A stretch of DNA of 64,000 nucleotides, taken from the NCBI GenBank assembly GCA_028023455.1, contig JAQFVV010006231.1, positions 2,811,478 to 2,875,477 on the forward strand, given 5' to 3'. How positions within the stretch are numbered: position 1 is the stretch's first letter; the number at the start of each line of letters is the position of its first letter. Positions 13,545 through 25,866 of the stretch are shown piece by piece. The position numbers were made by a program, and so were the translations under genes. Source of the DNA: Epiperipatus broadwayi (taxonomy: Eukaryota; Onychophora; Udeonychophora; Euonychophora; Peripatidae). A model generated the notes under the pieces. That model saw only the letters and a program-made list of their open reading frames with translations. It did not search any database and had not been told where the DNA came from.

Positions 13545-15190
13545 TGTACCGGATCGAACCGCTGAAACCACTTACTTATATGTATATATAAGTTTTGGCC
13601 GGTTTCAAACTCCTACCTAATACATTTATAATCTTATAAATGTTATGGGAACGAACCGGCATGTTCGAGCAAAATGGGAGATCTTATTGACAGCTTTAAC
13701 TATCAACAATGGCCCATCTCGGCTGCTAGATTCAAACCCCTACTATCCAAATACTTTATTTGTTTCGGGGTAAACCCCGGGGTGCCAGATAGTCTAATGA
13801 CTAACGTATTTGGGCAGTAGGCTCATAATCCAGTGCTCGAAACATTCCCTAAAACTAGCTCAGTCTAATTTTAATTCAATAACAAAATTATACAAAATTA
13901 GTGGTGGAAAGAATTAATAAAAAGGTTGGTAAAAAGAATTGACCGACAAATAAAGTTTTAGTTTAAAGACATTTTATTTTAATTAACATTAATTAAGTTT
14001 AAAGATAATTTATTACCCAACATTAATTGACTAAATTTAAACATCTTTATAAATCTAATTTAACACACGCACATTTTTAAAGTAACATATTATAACATAT
14101 ATCTGGTGAAAAGCATAAATGATATGTGACATCGTTAAATTATCTCACATTCACACACACGCACCTCAATATTCATATTATGCATGCTTAAGAGTTCAAA
14201 TTACTTTACTCGATAGGATTGATGAATTACAGCAGTGGCTACTACGTATAAATGATAATAAATAAATGTTTACCTAGGATTTTTGGAGCGTGGATATTGC
14301 TTGTTGTTGGCTGCTTCTGGTGGAGTATATCTAACTGGTTGGATTTGGATGTTTCTTGAAGAGATTTTTTATTCTTGAAGATAGTTGAAAATTTGACGGA
14401 GGATTTCTGAGTTGTTATGCAGACATTATTTCACAGGCAGGTTTTGATGATCTTGTTGGACTTCAAGGCTGAAGCACGAGCGTATATTTCCAAAAGTTTC
14501 TCAACAATGCATTTTTGTTTCTGAATACATAATAGAAACTGCACTGTTATCTGAATGGAAACAAGACTGTCACTGCACACTAGACTGAAAAAACTGAACT
14601 CCAATAAAAATCTGGCTATTTATGTATCCGAATTGTTTTCGTTTTAATATCCTCCGGCAATAGATGCAATAGGTGTTGTCGAAATTTCATTAGTAATTAA
14701 TCCTATGACAACGTGTTTTTGATATATTTAATTAGTAGTAGCTTTCATAAATGTATTGTTTTTATATCTTTAATTAGTAGCCCACTGCTGGTGTGGTTTT
14801 TTTAAATCTTTATTTAACTTAATAGCCATCGCTGTGTTTTCCAAATGTAATTTCTTTTTTAACTTTCATTTACATATATGTTTTTTTTAATATTATTCTA
14901 ACATGCATACATTTATTTACACTCACATGCACATATATAATTTATTATAATAAGCTTGAATGAAAAGAGATTTATATATATTTTTTAATTTTAAATTACT
15001 TATTTTTACGAATACTAATTTAGAAAAACTTTACTTTCTTTTATAACACTTTTAGTTTGACTTTAAGAAAACCCCCTTCCCACTTTTAATCTTTTATTTC
15101 AAACTCTTTTACGAAAGATTTTTTTTTTATTTTAATAATTTATTTAGACAAAATTATTTTATATACATGTGCCAAATTGGCCTTGGCACA
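13545..15190 (-). repeat. 5' LTR of the minus-strand element
   Basis: This 1646-bp partner of 8485-10145 has the same ends and internal order. Its outer edge at 15190 abuts (AT)n. It should carry the promoter for the element's transcript, but I cannot point to a definite TATA or initiator. Confidence 0.85.
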
Positions 15191-15460
15191 ATATATATAT
15201 ATATTGTAGGGGAGAGAGGAGATCTTAAACTTCTTTTGGTGGTGTCTTGTATTGTTTTTAAAATATTTTTTATAGGGGATAGGTAATAAAAAAAAATTTT
15301 TTTTTTTTTTTTTTTTTTGCTGCTGGGGGGGGAGAATAAATAAAAAAAAAAAAAAGATAATTAAGAGGGAAAGGAGAAAGGAAGAAAGAGAAAAGAAAAA
15401 AAAAAAAAAAAAAAAAAAAAGGAAAGAGAGGAAAGGATATATATATATATATATTGTGAC
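15191..15460. repeat. Low-complexity tract
   Basis: The tract runs (AT)n, then a purine-rich stretch, long poly-T (15295-15318), a G run, poly-A with GA-rich sequence (15345-15435), then (AT)n again. Open frames across it on the minus strand are homopolymer artefacts (Phe- and Lys-rich). Confidence 0.8.
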
Positions 15461-17221
15461 CTTCTGGTTTGGCACCAGAAATGGTCATTGTAGTAGTGTG
15501 GTAGTATATCAGTAATATCTGATATAATCCTCTTTAAAAAAAATGAAATAATGTGAAATTTTAAAAAAAAATTATTTTGACTTAAAACTGTCACTAAAGG
15601 TAAGTGTAAGTATAATTAAAAAGATTTCTTAAATGTTTAGTATCTTGTTTTGGGGTATAATCAGTGATAGAATAGGGGAGTAGCTTGTTATATGTATAGT
15701 CAGTACAGTTTGAGTTGATGCTTACTTGCGTTATTTGTTTATAAAACAGTATTCAGTTTTGTTAGAATGATTTTCTAGTCCATTTGTTTTATACATTTTA
15801 AATTTATAGCATAAACAGTAAAATATGTTTCACTCATCATCATTCACATTGTCATTTCAGTTATTCAGTGTAATACCTATAGCATATTACTACTGAATAT
15901 TCATGCATTATACAACTTCATTTTTCATTCATATGTTCCAGTAAACCATTAAATATCACACATCACATTCAAATATTTAATTTTAGCAATAACAGTATTA
16001 AAAAACTGACTTAATTACATTTTAAATAAATCAATAAATTATGGACAGGTGGATTATATAATGACAAATACTGTAAAATATTTTATTTATTAAAACAATT
16101 GTCATCAATTTTACTCTACTGCTTTAAAAATATTTAATTATTAGTTCAATATTTTTTTTGTTTCCATTTATTTAAAAGTCAAAATAATTTTTTTTTCGTC
16201 TCTATTTTTTTTGCTGTCTCAAGTTTTTGCATAATTATGTAAGTTTGCAAGTGGGAGGAGTGATTGACAATCTTTTTCTGGTGCTGTAATGTTATCGTAA
16301 ACAATTGGAAGGGAACAAGGTGATGTAATGATTATTTAAAAAATTATAAAAGTCAATTATTATTATTTTAAGAGGTCAGTCAGTCAATTTTTATTACTTA
16401 GAAGAGGTCAGTCAATTGTTAAAACTTTTACGAGGGCAATTATAGCTAATTAAGGACAGCTATAACTAAGTTTACTTAGCAAAGTTTAATAGTGCAATTA
16501 TTTTTCCTCTTCCAGAGTTCGAGTTGGAAATTTAATTATATTATTTGTTTATGAAATGTGTACTTAAGACCACTAAAAGCTACATCAATTTTGCTCCAGC
16601 TGATTGTTTAGATTTCCCAATGTTATGCTAAAGTACATGTAAGTGTTATATTCTATTATTCAAGATAAATTATTATTATTTAAGAAATGGGAATGTTTGA
16701 TAGAACTGTAAAATTATCTTCTTTAAATTTAAACTTAACAGGAAAGGATAAAAGAATGTTTGTTTATTTTATAACAATTAATGTTTTAAGTTTAAATCAT
16801 ACTATGAAGGGAATAACTGCTACGCACATCATTTATATGTGGGAAAGATGTGAACTGTTATTAAACATTTTCAGAACTTTAATAAACAAATTTCATGCTA
16901 AATACAAAAGAAAATTCAAAATTTAAAATATACACAAGAAATATGTAATTTTATTGTCATATGTATTAGAACAGCGGCGTAATTATTAAAATATTTTTAC
17001 CTTTGGAAAAGAAAATATACAAGATTAAATATGTCATTAAATGTACTTTAATAATTATTTGTTCTTCTAGATTAATAAGAGGAATGAATTATGAATGGAA
17101 AGTTGTTGACATTGCTGTATTAATATTACCACTTAATTCCTTTCCATATATATTATTAATTGAATAACTACATATATTTCTGAATGGCTTTATGATTGTG
17201 AAATCAAATGTTAAATATATC
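15461..17221. other. No gene seen
   Basis: AT-rich sequence. A 79-codon frame at 16687-16926 has no recognisable family features and no evidence of splicing, so I do not call it a gene. Confidence 0.5.
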
Positions 17222-17226
17222 CTAGG

Positions 17227-17950
17227 TGTTATATCTGCACTTATGACTGTGCCAATGTTATATCTGCAAGTCATACTGTGTTGTCAGCAAATAACGTTAT
17301 ACAATCCCCACACTGTTCTTTTCCAACGAGTGCTCTCCAACAAATCGGTCTGCAATGAATGCTCTCCAACAAATTGGTCTGCACTGAATGCTCTCCAACA
17401 AATTGGTCTGCAACAAATGCTCTCCAATGAATTGGTCCGCAATCTCTCCGCTGAATTGGTCTGCAACGAATGCTCTCCAATGAATTGGTCTGCAACAAAT
17501 GCTCTCCAACAAATTGGTCTGCAATGAAGCTCTCCAACGAACGCTCTGAATATCTCTGCTGTGGTCTCTTTCAGCTACACCCATGAACTACATTTCCACT
17601 GGGCACTGGTCATTAACCGCCAGCACTAATGCGAGATATCTCTACTCAAAAACTACTAGACATCTGCTGTTTTACTCCAAATATGGCTGCTAATAATTGC
17701 CTTACTCTGCATAGTTGTTACACCATCTTTTATTGCTTGCTGATAACTGTAGCAATTAATCCTTGTCCAATCAGGTAACGTCTTTTATCCAGAGATATTT
17801 GCAATCAGCAAATATCTCTTGGAATTATTGTCCGCCATTACGTTAATTAACCTCCTCCATTATCAGCGCACAATCTAAAAACAACAGCTCAAATAAATCT
17901 AGTTTTTTGTGGAGTGCACAAAAATGTCTGCCATTTTACAAAACGCTACA
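17227..17950. mobile_element. Solo LTR with CTAGG target duplication
   Basis: The 724-bp segment begins TGTTATATCTGC and ends AACGCTACA, the standard TG...CA termini. It is flanked by identical 5-bp copies of CTAGG at 17222-17226 and 17951-17955. Its base composition is clearly less AT-rich than its surroundings. No internal region or second LTR follows, so it is best explained as a solo LTR left by recombination between two LTRs. Five-bp duplications are typical of gypsy- and BEL-type integrases. A minisatellite lies inside. Confidence 0.75.
17332..17545. repeat. 29-bp minisatellite inside the solo LTR
   Basis: About seven units start with GCTCTCCAA and include AATTGGTCTGCAA. Clean 29-bp spacing is seen at 17332, 17361, 17390, 17419, 17472 and 17501. 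The unit near 17444 is shortened or rearranged, and a partial unit closes the array. Because 29 is not a multiple of three, the open frames on both strands here are repeat artefacts. Confidence 0.9.
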
Positions 17951-17955
17951 CTAGG

Positions 17956-20900
17956 AATAAAGTACAAACTTCTATTTTATTTGCATTATGAAATATAGTT
18001 TGTTTTGTTTCTCCTGCAGGAAATGTGTTGTTTGTTGTATAAATATTTATCCTTGTGTGTTTATTGTCTAGTATAATTATTCATTTGGAGACATGACAAG
18101 GAAAGTCATGTAAAAACTTTTATAAACTTTTTGTTTCATTTGGAAGAAAAGAAAAAAAGAAGAGAACTTTATTTTATGTAATGGTATTTTAGATAGCTTT
18201 AGCATTAGTTAAATATGTTTATTATATGTATTATTATATTTTTGTTCTCCCAGAACTTCTCATAAATGTACAGTATTAATGGAAAATATTGTACTGGTAA
18301 TTTTTTTTTATTATTATTATTCTTATTTTAATATGAAGTTTGTTGTGTGTGTGTTAATAATCCATGCATATAATAAAATGAATGGAAGAATCCATTTATA
18401 GAGTAATAAGGGTGAATAAGTATTTTTTAAAAAAGAATTCATTATATTAAATCTTACCATACATTTTTTTATATATGTAAATTAGAATACCGTTATTTTC
18501 AATAATCATTTCATCTATAACATACAATTTTATTATTTATTTAGGTTCAATTTAACTACAGATTTGTGTCAATATTAATGCATTATAAAAAATTATTTAT
18601 CTTGCTTTCTCCACCGTAATTACTATTTTATTCTCCAACCATTATTTGAACATTACCAAGTCCTAAATATTGTCAGATATGAGATATTTATTCTTTATTA
18701 ATTCCAGCAGTAATAATTAATATTTTAACTAATTCTTTGCTTACTGTGATTTTAAATGGTCTGTATATCATACGCTTATACGTGTGTGTGTCTATTATTA
18801 AACTTATTTATAATTATATGTAATTGCAAGTAAAAATGATTTTAAATCAATCAGATTCGGAAGGAAAAGATGATCAATCATTTTGAAGAATTAGAAAGTT
18901 ATTTAAGAGAGAATTATTATTACTTTGTTACGATTGAATGAAAAGTATTTTGTGGCTATATGCTATAAAGTTCACAATGTTTATAATATTTTATGGGATT
19001 GAGTCAGTGTATTTATTAGTTGAATATTTAATATGGGTAGTTTGCCCGGTGCAGTGTAGTGTCATGTATGGAATTGAATATTCCTTTTCTTATTCGTGTA
19101 TTGTAGTATTTTAATAGGAGTGGATAGAGTCCTCCTTTTATATTTGATATATTGAATTAAATGTGTATGAAGCTAGAGATGTTATCTCCCTAATTTTCAT
19201 TTGGTGATGAGTTATTCCACCAGTTATTTAATCTTAAAGATAGACTTGGAAGTTATTGTTGTATTTACTTGATTTGAAGTATAGAAATCTTTTATCCCAT
19301 GTGTGTATTGGATGTTTTCCAGCTTATGCTATAGCCTAGTGTTTGATAGTTTATGGATAAAAAAGAAGAATAAAAGAAAAGTATAGTGTCTTATAAAACA
19401 GCTGTATTGTAGTTAATAAATAAAGATTGATTGATCGTCACTTCCAACCATATTATGATTATATTGAAATATCAGCAGCATACCGATTAGATTGATTAAC
19501 ATTATTTATTTATTGTCTTTGACACACAGCATAATACAGATTCATGCACAAATTGTTAATTTTAAGATATAAAAATATTCATTATTAATGTACATCTTCA
19601 CTTATCATATTTAAAACATTTTGTAGTAATCATTTAACCTTCATCTCATTGATTTTTATCATTTAATCATAATTTGCATAAATAATCAAGCAAAGATAGG
19701 ACATAATTAATGAATACAAGGATTTACTTTATTTTGGCAAAGCAGAACCTAGTTATTTAATAGAATACTTTACTTCAAATTTACAAAGAAAAATACATTT
19801 AATTAATAGAAGTATTTATTTTCTTTGGTAAGATAGTCCAATATTATTCCTAGTTTAAATCCCCTTATTGTAATTTAATTAAGATACTTTTAAAGAACAA
19901 GGCAAAATCTTAATTTGTTCAGTAATTAGAATATTAATCTATGTTGTTGTTATAAATTTGTAGTTAGTAAATAAGTGATATTCAGCAGAATGCTGAATAA
20001 AAGATACTTTAGTAATCAGTTGCTAGAAGTGTAAGGCCACATTTTTTTTTATTATTATTTTGTATAAGTCTATCAGAAATCACTGATAGCTAAACGGCCA
20101 TTTCTTTTATGGTAAATGATATGGATTCATTTAATTCATTTAATATTTCAAATAAAATGTTTACCAATCTATCAAAATGTTCTGATGAATGAAATATAGT
20201 AGATGTAAAAAGTTAATGAATCATGTTGTATTATATCTTCTTGTATAATCTGTACTCAATGATATTAAATCCCTTTGGAATTTGTGTTCATACCAATAAA
20301 AGAAAAGTAAATGTTGATTTAACTATTTTCTATTTGATTAATAAATATTTTGCTATCTAAATTTGTATTTAGAGTTTCTTCTTTAGCATTCATTCGTATT
20401 TCACACTTCCACACATGCTTATACATTTATTTTATTTAATGTAATATAATTGCATTTTATTTAATTATAATAAATCTCTAGATATGATGATGTTGATTTT
20501 CTTGATTCAAACACTATATGAGATGCCAATTACCTACTGATCATTTTAAAAGGGTTTTGTTATTTAATAATTCTTTAGATGATGAATTGAAATCAAAATG
20601 TGCCCGATTTCTTTCATTATCTAACTGAAAGTATCTAATTAGGGTATTGTTTGGTTTATAATATTATTTTCATAGTGTTAAATAATAATTTGAGGTATAG
20701 AAATGTTAGATCAAGCCATGCCATAAGTTAATTCCCTGAGATCTTCAATTTTAATTTAGATTAGATAATAAATTCATTTAGCCAGATTAGATTAGTGAGT
20801 AATTAAAATTCAGTAGTGATAAGTTTAGTTTGAGTTTAGATCTAGTGAATTATACATTACAATTTCTAAAATATTATTTCTTTTATTTTAGTTATTAGTT

Positions 20901-21205
20901 TAATTGTATAATATAGTAGAGGTTGTTCAGTACATATGGATGATGGGAGGAGGTGAAATATAAAGTATAATTAGTTAATTTTAGCTGGTAGAATTTTACC
21001 AATTTAATTTTTGTTTAGCATAGAACTTGATAGATGTTTATTCCTATTAGTAATAATATTTTCTCTCACATCTAATGTACATTGTACACCTCATACACCT
21101 CTGTATCCCTCAACTGAGTTAGTTTTAGGTGAAAGCTTTAATTAAGAGCCTCATGAGTAGATTTAGGTAAAGTTAAATAAATATTTTATTCTATGATCCA
21201 TAGAA
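17956..21205. other. No gene seen
   Basis: AT-rich DNA before the first visible PLD exon. It may be intron or 5' flank. No exon matching the PLD sequence just upstream of the first HKD motif was recognised. Confidence 0.45.
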
Positions 21206-21219
21206 TTGGCGCCCCCGGG
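21206..21219 (+). other. Primer-binding-site-like sequence
   Basis: TTGGCGCCCCCGGG resembles the tRNA primer-binding site that follows many LTRs (TGGCGCCC...). About 30 bases upstream is an AATAAA-type signal. This may be the R-U5 edge of a decayed LTR element, but no matching LTR start was found. Confidence 0.25.
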
Positions 21220-21272
21220 TAATTGTTAGTGTTGGTGATAGGTGTGAGGGATTACAATATATATATATATAT

Positions 21273-21359
21273 AAACAAACACAGTATAAGTACGTTTAAG
21301 CTTATATTTGTTTTTCATATATATATATAAGCTTAAACGTACTTATACTGTGTTTGTTT
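21273..21359. repeat. Perfect 34-bp hairpin before PLD exon 1
   Basis: Arms 21273-21306 and 21326-21359 are perfect reverse complements, containing GTATAAGTACGTTTAAGC. The 19-base spacer is AT-rich. The hairpin ends 113 bp before the first visible PLD exon. The left edge AAACAAACACA also occurs at 28197, so it may be an element terminus. Confidence 0.8.
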
Positions 21360-21472
21360 AATTATTTATCTATAAATCCCTATTCTTTAAGTATTATATT
21401 TTTTATAAAATATTAATTTTGTATTAGAGATATTTTATTTTCAAAATTGTATTTTTTTATATTTTGTATTAG

Positions 21473-21612
21473 GTATTAAGGCATCCAGATCATGTAACTG
21501 AAGGTGTGCTTTTGTGGGCACATCATGAAAAAATTGTTGTTGTGGACCAGAAAATTGCTTTTTTAGGGGGAATTGATCTTTGTTATGGACGTTGGGATGA
21601 TTTTCATCATAG
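21473..21612 (+). CDS. PLD exon carrying the first HKD catalytic motif
   Basis: The exon encodes [20 protein letters not shown], continuing to [16 protein letters not shown]. The HKD signature HxKxxxxD is complete (His-Glu-Lys-Ile-Val-Val-Val-Asp). In this enzyme family this half pairs with a second HKD motif to form the active site, and its histidine takes part in phosphatidyl transfer. The acceptor is TTTTGTATTAG at 21472 and the donor AG|GTAAAG at 21613. It ends in phase 2, leaving AG of an arginine codon that the next exon completes. The exon's upstream neighbour was not found, although at least 21 kb of sequence precedes it here. Confidence 0.95.
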
Positions 21613-22196
21613 GTAAAGTATAAAAATGAATGATCAAAGTTAATAAATATTCAGTAAAAGCTAAATTTGTTCAGAAACTTCGAAATGAATTATAGTTAGT
21701 ATGTGCTTTTTTATTGTTGAGTTTAACTGTTTTGGGATGAATGGATAATGTTTAAATCAATAGGTAGAATGTAAAATGTAATAGTAATAATAATTATCAT
21801 CATCAAATGATTTATTGCTTAGGATTTCATAAGAAGATTGAACATCAGAAGTGACAGAGTGGAGTCCCAAATTTTAATGTAAATTAATAATTTGCTTTAC
21901 AAAATATGGTAGATATATAGATAAACAAATAATCACGTGATATTAATGACTATTTGAAGTTTGTGATGATAGCATTTTACTTGTTATATATATTGGGTTA
22001 TTTTTATAATACCATTCAAAATTTGGTAACACATACAAATCATTTAAATTACAACCTTTCATCATTTACTGCAGTGGTAGAGTTTCAGACTGTAAAGACT
22101 TTGATTGTTTCCAGTTCTGACATTTTGGGTGTTCGAGCATCTTATGAACTCCTTAGCAATAAAGTCATTTGCTTATTTATTTTATTTTTTATTTAG

Positions 22197-22299
22197 ATTA
22201 ACAGACTTAGGATCAGCCATGAAATGTAGAAGCATATCATCATCTGATTTGAATACTGGAATGTTTCAAAATGCCACTAATTCTATTGAAAATAATATG
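22197..22299 (+). CDS. PLD exon after HKD1, ending at a GC donor
   Basis: The exon encodes (R)LTDLGSAMKCRSISSSDLNT and ends ...SIENNM. The LTDLGS start continues directly from the preceding exon and matches the family (DDxxHRLTDxGS). The rest enters the poorly conserved central loop of PLD1-type enzymes. The acceptor is ATTTAG at 22196. No GT donor keeps the frame with the next conserved exons in a simple model; GCAAGT at 22300 does, in phase 0, so this looks like a GC-AG intron. Confidence 0.85.
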
Positions 22300-22579
22300 G
22301 CAAGTTATTACATGTTTATCTTTTTATATATGCAAATACTCAGAAATTTGTTTTATATATGCATGGATATGTAATGTCAGACAAAATAAAATTAATAAAA
22401 CACTAATATTAACTCTTATAATTTTTATACTAATAAATAAATAAAAGCTGTGGTCAGCTTATTGTGCGACCGCCATCTTGAGTAATATTTGTGGTCATGC
22501 TCTAAGTTTGTCATAGCTATTTATTTGTTGATATATTGAAAATTGTAAAGTTAATTTCTGTATTTAATTATAATATATA

Positions 22580-22797
22580 TAATATATAGGGGATTTGAAC
22601 TCAGACATTCACATGACCCTCAACTATCCACGCTATCTCATACTGCTGACACACTTGATCACACTCACATGTCAAAATAATAAATAATCACCAAGTATCT
22701 TTTCGACATGTGTGTGATCAAGTGTATCAGCAGTATGTGATAGCATGGATAGTTGAGGATCATGTGAAAGTCTGAGTTCAAACCCCTATACATTACA
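22580..22797. mobile_element. Foldback element with ~95-bp arms
   Basis: The left part (GGGGATTTGAACTCAGAC, ...CTCAACTATCCACGCTATC) is matched inverted on the right (GATAGCATGGATAGTTGAG, ...GTCTGAGTTCAAACCCC). The arms differ at only a few positions. The ~30-base AT-rich centre is near 22680. There is no ORF. It sits in the intron after the second visible PLD exon. Confidence 0.8.
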
Positions 22798-23029
22798 TAT
22801 TGGAGTGCAAATATGAAAAAGCCTGTACTGTAGAAAATAAATTCATATATTATACATATATATATAATTGTATATGTATAAAAATATTTTGTAGATTAAA
22901 TGGTGGTGACTTTTCTTTTACAACTCTAGAATGAATTTGAATAATTTATATAAATGATATTAGAAGAGCAGATCTCTATTTTAAGGTCAATTATAGTAAA
23001 GTTAAATAAGTAATGATTACCAAATAGTA

Positions 23030-23235
23030 ATGCATTTAAATTCTTGGATCATTTTCTGGCTTTTGTTTTTATCAGTGAGGCTTGGAATCAAAAGCTGGAA
23101 GTAATATGGTTATGCAATTAAAGATCTTTAACTTCATTTGCTATTCAAACTAAAAATCTGAATTTAAAATACTCTAAGGTTTAGATCCCAGTCAGCCTGC
23201 TTGAACAATTATAAAATCTCAAATCAGGCTGTAAT
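23030..23235. repeat. Diverged copy of the ~330-bp repeat
   Basis: The order ATTTTCTGGCTTTTG, ATCAGTGAGG, CAAACTAAAAATCTGAATTT, then TTTAGATCCCAGTCAGCC matches the units at 7000-7900. It confirms that the family is dispersed as well as tandem. Confidence 0.45.
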
Positions 23236-24145
23236 CTTATGACTTGAAAAATGTCCATCTATCCAGCTGTCATTCTAAATTAAGAGAAATAATCTGTAAA
23301 TTCTTCTCTACAACCATACATTGTAAACTTGAGTTTTTGGTGATGAATTTTATGCAGAAACTATTTTGGATAACTACCATTGATTACCTACAATAGCTAA
23401 CTTGAGAATATAATAAGTTAAAGTGAATTACTGCTCCTGATTGAGATTTGGAATTAAGCCAATATCATGTGATCGCATAATTTTATTAAACATCTGATGG
23501 TTTTCAACTCAAATTTGTTTATTTAGTTCCATAGATCTTGGTATTAAGTTAGTCCATATGTATATTGTGTGTATGTGTGTTTTAGTGATTTTTATTTATA
23601 AAATTTCTCTAGCACTTTGGACTTTCTGATAAAAAATGTGAATATCAATATTAGGAATCTTCTGACTTTTCTAGCTAATATTTAATTTCCAGTCATTAAA
23701 TTGTCTAAGGCTTGACTAATCAGAATCAGAAAACATTATAGTATTGCATAACTAAATTTTTTATAATTAAAGACAACCTCTTTGATAGAAAATATTGATT
23801 TGGCCTACATTTGTCTAGTGGTTGTAGTCAAAAGAAAATTTTCCTTCGATCTTGATGTAGTTTCATTTGCATTAATAGTACAAATTAAAATAATATTCTT
23901 ACTTTTTTTTAAAAAGAATATAATGTTAATTCGAAAATACTAATTTAGAAATACTGTAATACGGATAACATTTTGACAGGGTACCAAAAATTATTATTTT
24001 TATTTATTAAGTATGAAAAAAATATATTGTAAAGTCTATCCAGATATCCCTCCCCCTTCCTACAAAAAAAAAAGATCTTATAATTTATATAGAAAGGTAT
24101 ATTTCTATACAAGAAAATCACAAAGATTTTTAAGCAACAAAAATT

Positions 24146-24250
24146 GTCAAGCGTTGGTAGTCGATAGGTCAGCACCGCTGCCTTATAAGCAGTTGTCCCG
24201 GATTAGCGGGTTCGCTTCCTGGCCGATACTATGACACATGAAAAAAAAAA
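24146..24250 (+). mobile_element. tRNA-derived SINE, second copy
   Basis: This has the same layout as the copy at 25867: GTCAAGCGTTGGTAGTCGAT, CCTTATAAGCAGTTGTCCCG, B box GGGTTCGCTTCC, then CCGATACTATGACACATG and a poly-A tail. The flanking duplication is short and uncertain (AAAAATT). It differs from the 25867 copy at several positions. Confidence 0.8.
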
Positions 24251-25866
24251 TTACTCTAAACACTAAACTTAGGTGTTCATATTTACTGCATATACTTTAA
24301 AATAAATAAACTATACTATAAACCCACAAAAAACACAATTAAATGGTAGAAATTACAAAATGACAATATTTTGACTGCAGATGACTATTAATAATTGTAA
24401 ATTTACTATAAATGCCTAATTTCTTTTTTATTTACTACAAATATATACTTTTCTAATCTTAACGAAGCAAAACTTTATTGAAGTTAGTATTTTTATCTTT
24501 ATATGTTTTGGAAAAACTCCAGAACTTAATGTTTCTTCCAAATCCTAATTAGCAGTGAAACCAATTACAAATATAGTAAAATCTTTCATTGTTTTAACAA
24601 AGTCTTCAGGCAGAATAGATCTTTCTTTTAGAGTGTAGAATTTGACAGTCACTTGGATGGACATAAATCAAAATCAAATTGATTATGAATATGCCTCATT
24701 GTTTTATTAAGTCATACAATATCTGAAGGAACTGATGGTCTAGTTGAAATATTGTCTGAAAAAGAAAGATGCAATCAAACATTAGTTGTGAAGGCTACAA
24801 TTACATCTAGATACAATCCATTTTAATATTACTACTTCTCAAAGTAACACACTGATGATCAAATTTATTAAAATACAGAATTGATTATAATTTCTATTTA
24901 TTCAGAATATAATTATGTGTGGGTGTTTGTTAAATATAAAAGCATCACATTTAAAAATTTGTTTGATTTATTTTACACACTTTAAAATAAAGTTAGTAAA
25001 CTCTGTTTAATATAAGCCTATTCTGACTTATGGTTAATGAGTTTGACTTTGTCACAACTGATGAAGGCATTTCCCTAGGTCAGGTGAGCTTAGAATTCAG
25101 TTTACTATTCAGAAATTTTTTATCATATATAATATCTTATATATGTTAGTTAACCAATGAACTAGCAGAGAATGCATATATGCTCTTATTCTTAATAATT
25201 TTATAAATCTATATTTCCGCACAAACTGTTTGAACTTATTTTTTTACAACTTATGTTAATATCAATACTCTTCTAATTAATACTGTGATAAACAACTTTT
25301 TCAAAACACAAAATTGATTAAAATTTTGATGTTTAAAATATAATTATATAGGCACTTATTAAGTATAAAAAGCATCACATTTAACAATTGTGTGTATGTG
25401 TTTTAAATCTGCTTAATATTAGAATTCAATCCTCTTCTGATTTATGGTTAGCGATGTTAGGGTTTATTTCAGTTGATTCTGTGATCTCTGAAAAATCAGT
25501 TTGCAATTTAGAATTTGTCTCTTATATGTAATATATGTTATTTAAGCAGTGAATTAGTAGAGAATGCATAATAATTTTATAAATTTATATTCCCACACAA
25601 ACTGATGGCTTTATCTTTTTAATGTGATCTTAAATCTACATAGGTATACATATATATGATAGTTCCAACTAATATTTGATTTGAATATTAAAACTATTTT
25701 ATTGTTTAATATATATTTTACCAACTTAATGTACTAAAAGAATTTAAACAAAAAATTGCATCAGAATGTCAGATGCCTTAGAATTGGTATTGTGAAGAGT
25801 TTTGTAATATCTTTTTTAATAAATTGGAAAGTTTGAATAAATGAACTTAAACCATAATGAACATTT

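Larger units (their letters stand above)
8485..15190 (-). mobile_element. LTR retrotransposon lacking pol (LARD-like)
   Basis: Two direct repeats of about 1.65 kb (8485-10145 and 13545-15190) flank 3.4 kb of internal DNA. In the minus orientation each LTR starts TGTGCCAAGG and ends CGGTACA or similar, giving the usual TG...CA ends. A polypurine tract with GGAGGGGGG abuts the left LTR at 10149-10164 on the minus strand, which fixes the minus orientation. Just inside the right LTR, the minus strand reads TAAATGGCTTTCCC, a possible primer-binding site. Both flanks are (AT)n, so the target duplication is ambiguous (ATAT or ATATAT). The only coding content is a gag-like segment; no protease, reverse transcriptase or integrase was found. 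Movement would therefore need enzymes from another element. Confidence 0.85.

Noticed and set aside
15140-15594. Minus-strand ORFs of 72-111 codons
   Set aside because: They are produced by poly-T/poly-A and (AT)n tracts; the residues are runs of Phe, Lys and Ile-Tyr.
17192-17584. Overlapping ORFs on both strands with repeated CSPTNWSA- and ESICCRPI-type peptides
   Set aside because: They are translations of the 29-bp minisatellite in several frames; the unit length is not a multiple of three.
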